64,000 nucleotides of DNA from Piscinibacter sp. HJYY11. GTDB taxonomy: Bacteria; Pseudomonadota; Gammaproteobacteria; Burkholderiales; Burkholderiaceae_C. The notes beneath the pieces were generated by a model. That model searched no databases and had not been told where the DNA came from. It worked only from the letters and a program-made list of their open reading frames with translations. The DNA lies in contig NZ_JAERQZ010000001.1 of the NCBI RefSeq assembly GCF_016735515.1, positions 1 through 64,000 on the forward strand. Direction: 5' to 3'. Of the stretch, positions 38,976 to 48,052 are shown one piece after another (within the stretch, counting starts at the first letter, position 1; each line of letters opens with the position of its first letter). A program made the translations under genes and the position numbers.

Positions 38976-39404
38976 TCAGTTTTCCGGTGGGTACTTCCAG
39001 TAGCCGAAGTAGCCGCCGGACAGCGCTGGCGGATGCGCCCCGATGACTGACCAGATGTGCGACCGGAAGTACTGCTCCGGTGGCCCGAACTTCCAGTTGT
39101 CGCCGTCAGCAAACGCCGACGTGTACCAAAGCAGGATGATCTGCTGGGCTAGCGCACCGAAGTCTGACGACTCCACAATCTGCTGGCGGATGTCCATTTC
39201 GAGATCGGTAGAGGTGCTCCGAAGTCGCGCGAACAATTCGAGCAGCTCATCTATGCGCGCCCCGAAGAGTTCGGCGCGCAACCGCTGCAGGTAGGGCGCC
39301 GCAAGGTCAGCCTGGGCATCCACTCCTGCCAGATGTCTGGACAGGTCGCGAAAGCAGGCTGCTGCGGTCGCAGCGTCCATCGTCGATCTGCGTGCGGGGC
39401 TCAT
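38976..39404 (-). CDS. PF12318-type small subunit (sorbitol/gluconate dehydrogenase-like)
   Basis: A 142-residue protein whose C-terminal half (LAQQIILLWYTSAFADGDNW, then FRSHIWSVIGAHPPALSGGY) matches the membrane-bound FAD-containing D-sorbitol dehydrogenase small-subunit family. It lacks the Tat signal common in periplasmic relatives, so the complex here is probably cytoplasmic. It lies 3 bases upstream of the GMC gene and overlaps the previous gene by 4 bases. Confidence 0.8.
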   Translation of the reverse strand: MSPARRSTMDAATAAACFRDLSRHLAGVDAQADLAAPYLQRLRAELFGARIDELLELFARLRSTSTDLEMDIRQQIVESSDFGALAQQIILLWYTSAFADGDNWKFGPPEQYFRSHIWSVIGAHPPALSGGYFGYWKYPPEN

Positions 39405-40273
39405 AAAGGCCGCAAGAGGTCGCGCTCCTCCAGCCCCAATGCCGTCATGGTGTCGTTGAGCAGGTCGTAGGTGTTTGCCTCAATCGCCTTCAGGCCCTGG
39501 ACCATGCCCCAGAAGATCTCCAGCGCCGCCTTGCCTTCCGCAGACTTTCCGGCCGCGACCAGTGCGTCTTGCAACGCAGCACGCTCGCCGTGGTCAGCCA
39601 CTCGCGCGACTACCGGATCGCTGGGAATGGGGTCGGACCGCACGAGCTGCACAAGCTTCTGGTTGGCGTCACGGTAGCCATCTTGATTGGCTAGATCGAT
39701 GATGACCCCATCATGTCCCGCGCCGATGTCGACTTGCCCCTCGTACACCGCCTTCGCGACAAGGTCGTGGCCGCCAAGGAACTCGACACGGGCGAAGTGC
39801 GTGAACGGGTGCACGCCGAGTTTCTGCTTAAGCGAGAACGCGTTCACCAGGAAATTGGACGTCGAGTACGGCACGCCGTAGCCGATGCTGCGCCCCTTGA
39901 GCTTGTCTGGCAGCTGGGGGGCGTCCTTGCGTAGAGCGGTATCTGCCCGCGTGTATATCTGGGCGAAGTAATTGTCGCCGACGACGCCGTCAATGGTCCG
40001 GAGCGCGATGGCGATGGACGCGATGTCGCTGCCATTGGGTCGACGGCGTGCAAAGACATAGCCCAGCGGATTCATGAGCGCGAGCTCGCTGTCGCCGGCA
40101 AGCAACTGGTCGATTTGCTTATTGACCTCCACGCCGGGCAGCACCTTGATCGTCGTATTGGAGCCCATCTCTTTTGCGACCACCGACGCGAAGACCTCTA
40201 CGTTGCGGTGCACTTCCGCCGCAGATCGATGCTGCGTGATCCAGGGGTAGTACGACATGCGATATGTAGGCAC
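39401..40273 (-). CDS. PhnD-like solute-binding domain protein without signal peptide
   Basis: A 290-residue protein with the PhnD/ABC phosphonate-binding fold (YYPWITQHRSAAEVHRNVEV, LPGVEVNKQIDQLLAGDSEL, GYGVPYSTSNFLVNAF, VAKAVYEGQVDIGAGHDGVI). Unlike transport proteins it starts MPTYRMSYYPW with no signal, so it is expected in the cytoplasm, and no transporter genes are present. It may act as a ligand-binding sensor or chaperone for the operon. The ligand could be a phosphonate or other small anion. Confidence 0.75.
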   Translation of the reverse strand: MPTYRMSYYPWITQHRSAAEVHRNVEVFASVVAKEMGSNTTIKVLPGVEVNKQIDQLLAGDSELALMNPLGYVFARRRPNGSDIASIAIALRTIDGVVGDNYFAQIYTRADTALRKDAPQLPDKLKGRSIGYGVPYSTSNFLVNAFSLKQKLGVHPFTHFARVEFLGGHDLVAKAVYEGQVDIGAGHDGVIIDLANQDGYRDANQKLVQLVRSDPIPSDPVVARVADHGERAALQDALVAAGKSAEGKAALEIFWGMVQGLKAIEANTYDLLNDTMTALGLEERDLLRPL

Positions 40274-40322
40274 GGCGGATCCTCCTCAATGCGTGGCCAG
40301 AATGGGTTGGTGCTTCTTCTTC

Positions 40323-41942
40323 CTAGAACAAGTCAAGTTGGGACAGCCGGACCTTGATCATTCCAGCCGGCACGCTCGTCTCCCAAGGCTGGACGAGGCG
40401 GGGAGCCGGCGCGTATTCATCAAGTTCGGCTTGTCGGGCCCGACTCCAGTCATACAGAAATACGCGTTGCAGGTATTCCGCGACTTCTTCGTCGTGAAAG
40501 ATGATGCTTGCGTCGCGGTTCCAACTGGCACCGGCGTTGCTCCAGTTGTGACTACCGAGCAAGGCAACGCGACCGTCCACGATGATCCCTTTGGTATGAC
40601 AAAGGTTATCGATCCTGATGTTGTTGATATCAAAGCCGAAGTCCTGCGCGGCCTCCAGGTCGTCACGCTCACCATAGCGGAAGAGAATCTTGACGTCGCG
40701 ACCAACCCGCTGGTGGGTGAGCAAAGCCTCCAGCAGTCTGGTGTAGCCGGCTGTTCGCGGCTCGGCGGTCTTGAACGTTTGATTCTGAAAGTAGATCGTT
40801 GAGTCGCGCGATGTCGCAGATTCAATAAGTTCGAGCGCACGCTCAAGGTAGTTGTCAGGGGACAATACCGGTCGAATATCTAGAGCCCGATTGATCTGCA
40901 GTGGCTCAAAGTAGCGTACTGGGACCCTTGGCCGCCGACGCTCCATGAACAGGCTTGTGTTTGCAATCCACATTTCCGGATCCGCAAGATCAACAAGCGC
41001 ATCCGGCCCCGCGGCCGCCTCTGCGTCACGGCGATCCTGAAGCAAGTGCTCTTCGAAGATGTTGGCGAGACGCTCGTTTTTAATGATGACGTGCCACTCG
41101 CGGTTGTACTCGCTCAGCAACGGCGGCGTTTGGTCTCCGTTGTTCAGGGGATCGAACGGCGGCTGGTTCGATGACTGCCAACTTCCCGACGACAGCCAGG
41201 TTTCGATGCGGTCTCTAACGGCCACCTTTATGTGATACGAGCTGTCGAAGATGCCCCTGGGATTGACGCATCGCCCAAACGCCGACCTCAGCACGGCCCA
41301 CGCATGCTCCAGTCGATCGCCAAAAGCCTCCTGAAGCATGCGCACGGATTCGGCGTCCTTGATGTCGCCGGCTTTCGTGCCTTGGCCAATGTTCGAGCCT
41401 TTCTGAACTACTAGCGACATGGCTTCCAGGCGGCGCGCGAGTTCCAGCGAAGCTTCGATGATGTGTGGGGCGCTGTACTCGTACATACCGACCGTCAGAC
41501 GCTTCTCGGTTCTCGCCAAGAACTGCTTTAGATTGGGCCATCCTGCATCGGGGCTAAGGTGCACGATAGCCTGCATCGGCTCGCTGAATCGATCCAATCT
41601 GAACTTCTTGGCGGTTCTCTCGGTGTAGTTGTGCCCACGTTCGCAGGTGTCGGGCGGCGAGGCAGCGGCCAGCACGTCCTTGAAACTGGCGTTGGCGACA
41701 TCGAGGGTGAATCCCTCGATGTGCATCGGTAAAGGCGATGTTCCGTGTTGGTGGAGCGTGGCAAGCGGTAGCTTTTGCCGCACCACCACGACAACGGCAG
41801 GTTCCTTGGTCAACATTCCGTCTTTGACCCGATAGCCCGCGCGCACGCGCAGAACATCGGGTCGCTGCCCAAGCGATTCCGCCGCAAGGTCGACGGCCGC
41901 CGGCAGCCCTTGCGTGCACTCCGCGAGAACCTTGGTCACCAT
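40323..41942 (-). CDS. phospholipase D family protein with two HKD motifs
   Basis: A 539-residue protein with both catalytic motifs complete: HIKVAVRD (His237, Lys239, Asp244) and HTKGIIVD (His449, Lys451, Asp456), each followed by the expected GSxxW/GSHNW serine segment. The first ~110 residues are a separate domain (VRAGYRVKDGMLTKEPAVVV) seen at the N-terminus of other hydrolases in such gene neighbourhoods. No signal peptide. It could cleave phospholipids or nucleic acids, since both occur in this superfamily. It is the first gene of the five-gene operon, and 206 non-coding bases lie upstream. Confidence 0.88.
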   Translation of the reverse strand: MVTKVLAECTQGLPAAVDLAAESLGQRPDVLRVRAGYRVKDGMLTKEPAVVVVVRQKLPLATLHQHGTSPLPMHIEGFTLDVANASFKDVLAAASPPDTCERGHNYTERTAKKFRLDRFSEPMQAIVHLSPDAGWPNLKQFLARTEKRLTVGMYEYSAPHIIEASLELARRLEAMSLVVQKGSNIGQGTKAGDIKDAESVRMLQEAFGDRLEHAWAVLRSAFGRCVNPRGIFDSSYHIKVAVRDRIETWLSSGSWQSSNQPPFDPLNNGDQTPPLLSEYNREWHVIIKNERLANIFEEHLLQDRRDAEAAAGPDALVDLADPEMWIANTSLFMERRRPRVPVRYFEPLQINRALDIRPVLSPDNYLERALELIESATSRDSTIYFQNQTFKTAEPRTAGYTRLLEALLTHQRVGRDVKILFRYGERDDLEAAQDFGFDINNIRIDNLCHTKGIIVDGRVALLGSHNWSNAGASWNRDASIIFHDEEVAEYLQRVFLYDWSRARQAELDEYAPAPRLVQPWETSVPAGMIKVRLSQLDLF

Positions 41943-42148
41943 GATTAGTGCTCCCTGTGGCCGAACGTTGAGCTAGCGGAGCGAATTATGCCTAGTCTGC
42001 ATATTGAGCGGATAACGCTCCAGGCAGCCGGCGACCCTCGTTCTTCCGCCCCGGATCAGGATACTCTGAATCGCCTCGGATGGCGGCCTCAATCGTTGAC
42101 GACTTCGACTGAGCATCGCAGGTCCTCTCGCGATCGCGTCGCAACAGG

Positions 42149-43177
42149 TCATGAGTGATCCGCGCATCGGCCTTGGGTGAACGTTCGGTTCTTGGGAAGA
42201 CGAGGAGTGCTTGTCGAGTCAGGAGTGAATTCTTGAGTTGAGAGCACGTGGGGACGCGGCAGCCAATTGACGTCACAGCAGATCGCTGCGGCGCGGTGGA
42301 TCTGGGGCACGGCAGAACGGCAGTCGGAAGCGATGGCGAGGACCACCCGGTGCGCGCGGGGGGCTGTTGCTTCTACTTCTTCCGTCGGCCCCCGCCACAC
42401 GCCATCTGACCTGGGATCTGCGCGCAGGCGCATTTCGGGCATGTGGCGCATGGTGAGCCAGCAGGCGTGAGCCTCGATCGTTGCTGTCTTGAGTTCGGCC
42501 AGCAGGAGGTGCCGCGCGCCCGATGATGCCTGCAGTCCTTGCAGCCAGCTGTCGCGGCGCTTTCGGATTTGCTCCCATGAATTCCGCTTGAACGTTTCCG
42601 GCACGAGCAGCCGAGCGCTGAGCGGGAGGTCTCCCAGCCACAGGGTGCGTGCGACACCCAGCAGCCGGGCGCGCACCACCGCCCAGTTGCGTCGCCCCGC
42701 GAAGGAGGGATGCCAATGCGTCAGCTCCGCTCGTTCCCACAGGAACACGAGGAGTTCGTGCAAGGACATGCGGGCCCGATGTCCGGCCTCAGCCGTATTG
42801 GCTGCAGCGTGATCACGAGTGCTTCGTGACCGATTCGAGGGCGCGTGCAGGGCGAAAGCCAGGTGCAGTTGAGTCCGGCTTGTTGCCGGGTCGATGCTCA
42901 CGCCATGCGCTTTCTCGCTTTCGGCATCGTTCCGTGCCTCGCGCGATGATCGGCACCAGGAAGCGTGTTGCGAGCCGGTGCCGGGCATGCGCTTGAGGAC
43001 GAAGGTGTCACCCAGGTGCGCGACGTACATCGCGGGCGCCGCAGGTGTACACAGGCAGCGCGGGCGCGCGTCTGCCAGGTAGCTATTCCTCAGTGCATCC
43101 TGGAAGGTACTGCTCGACGGGGAGACATGCTGCCCGTCCACGAGCAGGCACCGGTCGGGTGAAGCGGCGACTGGCAT
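42149..43177 (-). CDS. DUF1173 family protein
   Basis: A 342-residue protein with DUF1173 features: CLLVDGQHVSPSSSTFQDAL, AMYVAHLGDTFVLKRMPGTG, ELLVFLWERAELTHWHPSFA, RARLLVPETFKRNSWEQIRK. DUF1173 proteins occur on conjugative elements near type IV secretion genes, function unknown. I chose ATG 43177 because the frame upstream is Arg/Pro-rich and overlaps the next gene. The C-terminal ~40 residues look less conserved and may be altered by the adjacent cargo insertion. Confidence 0.7.
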   Translation of the reverse strand: MPVAASPDRCLLVDGQHVSPSSSTFQDALRNSYLADARPRCLCTPAAPAMYVAHLGDTFVLKRMPGTGSQHASWCRSSREARNDAESEKAHGVSIDPATSRTQLHLAFALHAPSNRSRSTRDHAAANTAEAGHRARMSLHELLVFLWERAELTHWHPSFAGRRNWAVVRARLLGVARTLWLGDLPLSARLLVPETFKRNSWEQIRKRRDSWLQGLQASSGARHLLLAELKTATIEAHACWLTMRHMPEMRLRADPRSDGVWRGPTEEVEATAPRAHRVVLAIASDCRSAVPQIHRAAAICCDVNWLPRPHVLSTQEFTPDSTSTPRLPKNRTFTQGRCADHS

Positions 43178-43184
43178 GTCCGGG

Positions 43185-44249
43185 CTACCGGGTCGGTGAT
43201 GGCCTGTCCTGTGTTCGTGTGTGCGTGGTCGTGCGCGTGACAGCGAGGTGGCTCGGTGCGGCGGCGTCATGGACCTTGACCCGGACGGACTGGCCCCGGC
43301 TCCGTCGAGCATCCAGTTCCTTCTCCGTCGCTTGCATGACTGCTTCCCGGCGCGCAGCGGGCACGCCTTTCGCGACCAGGATCGCTTCGATGGCAACCAG
43401 CACGGCCTTGCGTCCGCCGCCTCGCCCCTCCGCCTTGGCCGGGGTTCCTTGGGAAGGCTCGGCTTGCGCCGGTTCTACTCGATTGATGTTGCGGCCCTCC
43501 GAGGTCTTCCGGAGGAGGGCCCAGTCGGAAGGCATCGGCTCGTAGCCCATGGTCTGCAGGCCGCGGGACGCGGCTTCCAGCCACACCATTCGCCGGAAGT
43601 CCTCCGTGCCCGACGCGCGCAAGGCCCGCCAACCACGTGCTTCGGCGACGTCCACCATGGACCGCGCGACAGAGGGACTGTTGGTGTCGGTTGCCAGTCG
43701 CAGCCCCGTTTCGGTGAAGGCGATGCGCGACGGGTCTCCCTTGAAGCGGTATTCAATAGCTCCAAAGTGGAGTTCACCCACCGAGATGGCGGGCCGCTTG
43801 ATGACATAGCGCTCAGCGAGAGTGGACTCCACCCGTGCGATCAGGGCGAGCTGTGCTTCGGCGGCATCGATGACCGTGGAAGGCGAGGGCTTCTTCGCCG
43901 AAGTTTCCGTGGCCGACGACTGCGGGCGTGGTGCCGCGTCCCGCTGTTCCAGATCCGGGATGCGCTCCCAGCGCTCCCCGTTTCTCGACACCGTGTGGCG
44001 GGCGCCATCCGCTCCGACGGCCGTGAAGCGCGTGCTCCAGAGCTGCTCTGCCTTTGCCACGATGTCGGCCAGGCGGGCGGTCCGGTACGTCACTTCGGCG
44101 AAGGGGTCGCGCAGTTCGTACCGCGTACCGTTCGGTTCAGTCCGCTCAGCATTCCGCGCGGCCTTGACACGGTCCAGAGGTTCGATGCTTCCACCGGTCT
44201 TCGGTGGTGAGGGGTTCGGACCTGGTGAGGGTGCAAGGTTGCCGTCCAT
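43185..44249 (-). CDS. LPD7-domain conjugation-associated protein
   Basis: A 354-residue protein with a disordered N-terminus (GNLAPSPGPNPSPPKTGGSI), a middle beta-rich part, and an LPD7-like domain (VESTLAERYVIKRPAISVGE, GWRALRASGTEDFRRMVWLE, LQTMGYEPMPSDW). LPD7 is usually found in relaxase or large polyvalent proteins of mobile elements. A stand-alone form like this probably supports DNA transfer. ATG 44249 follows CAGGAGCAAGCC. The C-terminus is rich in Arg and Ala. Confidence 0.75.
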   Translation of the reverse strand: MDGNLAPSPGPNPSPPKTGGSIEPLDRVKAARNAERTEPNGTRYELRDPFAEVTYRTARLADIVAKAEQLWSTRFTAVGADGARHTVSRNGERWERIPDLEQRDAAPRPQSSATETSAKKPSPSTVIDAAEAQLALIARVESTLAERYVIKRPAISVGELHFGAIEYRFKGDPSRIAFTETGLRLATDTNSPSVARSMVDVAEARGWRALRASGTEDFRRMVWLEAASRGLQTMGYEPMPSDWALLRKTSEGRNINRVEPAQAEPSQGTPAKAEGRGGGRKAVLVAIEAILVAKGVPAARREAVMQATEKELDARRSRGQSVRVKVHDAAAPSHLAVTRTTTHTRTQDRPSPTR

Positions 44250-44280
44250 GGCTTGCTCCTGACGTGGGGTGTTTGTCGGC

Positions 44281-44916
44281 TCAACCGGCCGCATTGAGGG
44301 ACGTCGCCGGTGTTGGCGGCCTGTCATGGATCTCGACCTCCACCCTGCGGTTGAGGCTGCGGGCGGCCGCGTCGGTGTTCGGTGCCACCGCATCGCCGGT
44401 GGGCTGGTAGGTGGTTCGCACCCGGCGGGAATCGATGCCATTCGCCGTCAGGAGGTCGCGCACACGCTCGGCGCGTGCTTTTGCCAGTCGCCCATCGGCC
44501 AGGTTGTCCACCACCCCGTCGGTCCTTCCGTGCAGAACGATCCACGGAGCGTCCTTCGCCGCTTTCAGCAGCGTCTGTTCCGCGTCCGGCCTGAGCCGCA
44601 CCTCGCTGCTGGCGAAACCGAAATGAATGGTGAACATCTGGTGGCCTCGGGTGGGCACCGTCTCGTCCATGCTTGTCCTGCTGGTTCGGGCGCGCTGGCA
44701 GGCCTGGACCCGTGCCGCAATCGACGCAAGGGCCGCCCTGGACTCCTCGGCCCGCAGTCCCTCGTTGTGGAGTTCATGCTGGCAACGTTGCAGCGCGATC
44801 GCCTGGGTGTTGTTGACGGGGCGCTTGTCCTGTCCGTCGACCGTTGGAGGCTCCGCGGTGGTGGAGCATGAACCGAGCAGCGAAGCGCACAACAGGATGG
44901 AAAGGGTCCGACACAT
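44281..44916 (-). CDS. OmpA-C domain lipoprotein
   Basis: A 211-residue lipoprotein (LLCASLLGSCSTTAEPP, Cys lipobox) with a C-terminal OmpA-like peptidoglycan-binding domain: HFGFASSEVRLRPDAEQTLL, IVLHGRTDGVVDNLADGRLA, ERVRDLLTANGIDSRRVRTT and SLNRRVEVEI. It probably anchors the conjugation apparatus or envelope to the cell wall. It is encoded directly downstream of virD4 in the same operon. Confidence 0.85.
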   Translation of the reverse strand: MCRTLSILLCASLLGSCSTTAEPPTVDGQDKRPVNNTQAIALQRCQHELHNEGLRAEESRAALASIAARVQACQRARTSRTSMDETVPTRGHQMFTIHFGFASSEVRLRPDAEQTLLKAAKDAPWIVLHGRTDGVVDNLADGRLAKARAERVRDLLTANGIDSRRVRTTYQPTGDAVAPNTDAAARSLNRRVEVEIHDRPPTPATSLNAAG

Positions 44917-44927
44917 GGCAGTCCTTT

Positions 44928-46919
44928 TCAGAGAGAGAGCGGCCGGGCTTCGACGCCTGGGATGACGGGTTCGATCGTTCCAGCCACTTCTCGCTGGGCG
45001 TGGCCGTCCGGCTCGGTGAACATGTCCAGCAGGGCGCTGGCCACCAGGTCCGCCGGTCCGTCGAGTCGCTCAGTCGCGACGTCCAGGTCGAAGGCGAGCG
45101 AGTCCGCGTTGAAGTCGTCGGGCAGCAGGTCCTCCCCATCGATGTACCGCCATCGTTGCTGCACGCGGGCCATGTGGCAGGCCATGTCAATGGGACGGAC
45201 CTGCGGTGACTGGCGCAGACGTTGGCGGAACCGCTTCAGCCGGTGATAGCGGATCTTGTCGGCGAGGATGGGCTTGCAGTTCTCGTGAAGGATCACGAGG
45301 CGGTCGGCGCCGAGCTCCTTGATCTCCTGAGGGAGCAGCAGCGCGCGGCGCTGCTCGCTTTCATTGCGGCTGACCGAGCGGTGGCCATGCTGGCTGAACG
45401 AGCGGCTGGTGCCCCTCGACGTCGCCGACTCGGTGAAGTGGCCCAGCATGGCGCTGTACTCGTCGGCGTCCCGCTGCTCGCGAGGCGCATAGAGGATCTG
45501 CAGCCCGTGGTTGGTGGCGAAGGTCCGGGCCTCCTTGTCGCCGTACACGGCGTCCAGCTGGGACATCGCCTGCACGATAGTCAGCAGCCGCAGGTTGTAG
45601 CCGGCGAGGAAGGCGGCCGCCGAGACGATGATGCCCACGCGTCCCATGGCGGTGAACTCGTCGTTGATCAGCAGGCACTGGTGGCGCAGCGTGCGGTCCT
45701 GTTCGGGCAAGGTCTGGGTGTTGCAATTGACGAGCTGCGAGAAGAAGAGATTGAGCAGGGGACGGGCGCTGGCCAGGCGGTGCGGCGGGACGCACACGTA
45801 GACGGACATCTGCCGGCGCCGGACGTCGTCCAGCCGGAAATCATCGGCGCTCGTGGCGGCGTCGACGATCGGATCGGCGAACAGGGTGAGCGGTGCGTTG
45901 AAGGTGGCGACGATGCTCGAAAGCGTGTTCTCCGAGTTCGAGAGCAGGCGCTGCAGCGCATCGACGCATTCCGTGGAAAGCCGCGGGCCTTCGGGTGGCC
46001 TGCGATCGACGAGCCGCTGCAGGTGGTCCTTCAGGGACACCCCCTTGCCGGAGGACTGGCGCAGCATCTCTCCGATGGTGCGCGGCAGGGCAGTGGTCTC
46101 CAGCAGGACCAGGCCGAGCCCGAGGAAGAGGTTGCGCGCCTGGTCGTTGAAGAACGCTTCCGAGGAGGTGCCCGTGCCGTCGTTGGGGAAGAACACCTGC
46201 GCGATGGCGAGCAGGTCGCCCACGCGGTGCAGCGGATGGGTTCTCACCGCGCCGAGCGGGTTCCAGCGGTGGCTCCTGGCCTCTTCGTCGAAGGGGCGGA
46301 AGGCGTAGACTGCCTGACCGCATTCCGCACGGTAGCCGGCAGTCAGCTCGTAGTTCTCGCCCTTGATGTCGAGCACGACCACCGAGTCGGGCCAGTTCAG
46401 CAGATTGGGAATCACCACGCCGACCCCCTTGCCGCTGCGGGTCGGAGCGGAGAGGAGGACGGACAGCTGGCCGGGCAGGGAGAGGAACTGGCCGCGGTAG
46501 GCACCGACGAGGATCGCCGGACTGCGGGGACGGTGCCAAGTAAGGACGTTCGGCAAGAGGCCGGCCCGGGCGATCTCGGCACGGGTCGCGAAGCGTGCGT
46601 CGCCGTGCAGCTTGCGCCGCGGTCTGGCGGTGTGCATCAGCAGCAGCGGCACCACGCCCAGCATCAGCACATGGGCGCCCACCGTGGCGGTGGTCAGGCT
46701 CGGCCTGAAGTGACGCTCCGGACCGTAGTGCTGCCAGTAGACGATGAGGTCCAAAGGGCGGACGGCCGTGGGGCTCGATTTGTGCATCAGCAGGAAGAAG
46801 ACGACGGAGAGGTGTGCAGCCGTCGCCCAGAGCAGGACGAACAGGATCGAGATCGCCGTCGCCGCAACGAGCTTGCGGGCACGACTCCACTGTTGCGAGG
46901 GGAGAGGGGGTGCGTTCAT
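44928..46919 (-). CDS. virD4: VirD4/TraG coupling protein
   Basis: A 663-residue type IV coupling ATPase. Two N-terminal membrane helices (LVAATAISILFVLLWATAAH and VGAHVLMLGVVPLLL), Walker A APTRSGKG (158-165), Walker B LLINDEFTAMG and the conserved NFFSQLVN/HGLQILYAPREQ regions. It links the relaxosome to the secretion channel and powers substrate entry. It overlaps virB11 by 4 bases. I placed the start at ATG 46919. Confidence 0.95.
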   Translation of the reverse strand: MNAPPLPSQQWSRARKLVAATAISILFVLLWATAAHLSVVFFLLMHKSSPTAVRPLDLIVYWQHYGPERHFRPSLTTATVGAHVLMLGVVPLLLMHTARPRRKLHGDARFATRAEIARAGLLPNVLTWHRPRSPAILVGAYRGQFLSLPGQLSVLLSAPTRSGKGVGVVIPNLLNWPDSVVVLDIKGENYELTAGYRAECGQAVYAFRPFDEEARSHRWNPLGAVRTHPLHRVGDLLAIAQVFFPNDGTGTSSEAFFNDQARNLFLGLGLVLLETTALPRTIGEMLRQSSGKGVSLKDHLQRLVDRRPPEGPRLSTECVDALQRLLSNSENTLSSIVATFNAPLTLFADPIVDAATSADDFRLDDVRRRQMSVYVCVPPHRLASARPLLNLFFSQLVNCNTQTLPEQDRTLRHQCLLINDEFTAMGRVGIIVSAAAFLAGYNLRLLTIVQAMSQLDAVYGDKEARTFATNHGLQILYAPREQRDADEYSAMLGHFTESATSRGTSRSFSQHGHRSVSRNESEQRRALLLPQEIKELGADRLVILHENCKPILADKIRYHRLKRFRQRLRQSPQVRPIDMACHMARVQQRWRYIDGEDLLPDDFNADSLAFDLDVATERLDGPADLVASALLDMFTEPDGHAQREVAGTIEPVIPGVEARPLSL

Positions 46920-48052
46920 GTGACCTCGCTCGCACCGGCCCGTCGCTGAAGGCGATACGACCGCGGCTCGTAATGCAGCTCGGAGATGAAGCGCCCGCGT
47001 TCGTCCCGGTCGAACTGCACGATGACGTCGACCACCATGCCCAGCAGCGACTTGATCTCGTCCATGCGCAGGCCGCCTCCGGCCCCGGTCTCGCGGATCA
47101 TGAGGGACATCTGCTCCAGCGCGAGCGCACAACTGCCGGCGTGCAGGCTGGTGATGCTTCCCGGGTGGCCGGAGGCGGCCAGGCGCACGAAGTAGAAGCA
47201 CTCGTCGCCGCGCACCTCGGCGAGGAAGATGCGATCGGGCTTCATGCGCAGGCATGCTTCCAGCAGCGACTTGGCCGTCACCCGGGCAGTGCCCTGCGCG
47301 TCCTTGCTGTAGAAGAGGTGCACGACGTTGGGATGGTTCGGCAGGGTGAGTTCGGCCGTGTCCTCGATGGTGATGAGACGCTCCGTGTGAGGCACCTCCT
47401 CGACCAGGCCTTTCATGAAGGTCGTCTTGCCCGAGCCGGTCTTGCCGCTGACCACGATGGTCTGCTGCTTGCGCACGGCCAGTCGCAGGAACTCGGCATA
47501 GCGACGCGCGTCCTTAAGGGCCACCAGCTCCTGCTCAAACGGCTGCAGGCGCTGGTCGGACGTGTCCCTCACGGCGATGGTCCGCTGGAACAGGCCCTCG
47601 CGCTCGAAGTCGTCGAGCGTCCGGGTGAGCTGAGACGGCTTGCGCACCGTGATCGACACCGTCCCGCGGGTGACCGCGGGTGGTATGACGAACTGGATGC
47701 GCTCGCCGGTGGGGAGGGTGGCCGAGAGCAGCGGGCGCTCCTGGCTGATCTGCTGATCGCAGAAGGTGGCGACGGCGGTGGCCAGCGAGTGGCAACGCTC
47801 ATAGCTCATGAGGGGGGCGTCCAGCGCCTGCCAGCCTCCAGGCGTCTCGATCATCAACTGCCCCGGCCGGTTGACGCACACCTCCAGCACGCCCGGCATG
47901 TCGAGGGCTTCGCGCAGCGGGCGCAGGAACTCGATCACCGAGGTCGCCGCACCTTGCCAGCCTGTTGTGGTGGCGTGGACGGGCGTGTCCACCGCGCTGG
48001 TCGCTGCGCTAGCGTGCACTGCCGAGCCGATGCCGTCGTCATCCCGCTTCAT
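46916..48052 (-). CDS. virB11: VirB11 secretion ATPase
   Basis: A 378-residue hexameric ATPase with Walker A GKTGSGKT (203-210), the Asp box ITIEDTAELTLPNH, Walker B CLRMKPDRIFLAEVRGDE and the His box SGHPGSITSLHAG. It works at the inner-membrane base with VirB4 and VirD4 to drive pilus assembly and substrate transfer. ATG 48052 is used. The upstream part of the open frame belongs to virB10 in another frame. Confidence 0.96.
   Translation of the reverse strand: MKRDDDGIGSAVHASAATSAVDTPVHATTTGWQGAATSVIEFLRPLREALDMPGVLEVCVNRPGQLMIETPGGWQALDAPLMSYERCHSLATAVATFCDQQISQERPLLSATLPTGERIQFVIPPAVTRGTVSITVRKPSQLTRTLDDFEREGLFQRTIAVRDTSDQRLQPFEQELVALKDARRYAEFLRLAVRKQQTIVVSGKTGSGKTTFMKGLVEEVPHTERLITIEDTAELTLPNHPNVVHLFYSKDAQGTARVTAKSLLEACLRMKPDRIFLAEVRGDECFYFVRLAASGHPGSITSLHAGSCALALEQMSLMIRETGAGGGLRMDEIKSLLGMVVDVIVQFDRDERGRFISELHYEPRSYRLQRRAGASEVT

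Noticed and set aside
45222..46949. 575-codon + strand frame across virD4
   Set aside because: Antisense shadow of virD4. Composition is Arg/Gly/Ala-rich with no motifs, while the minus strand has Walker A and B.
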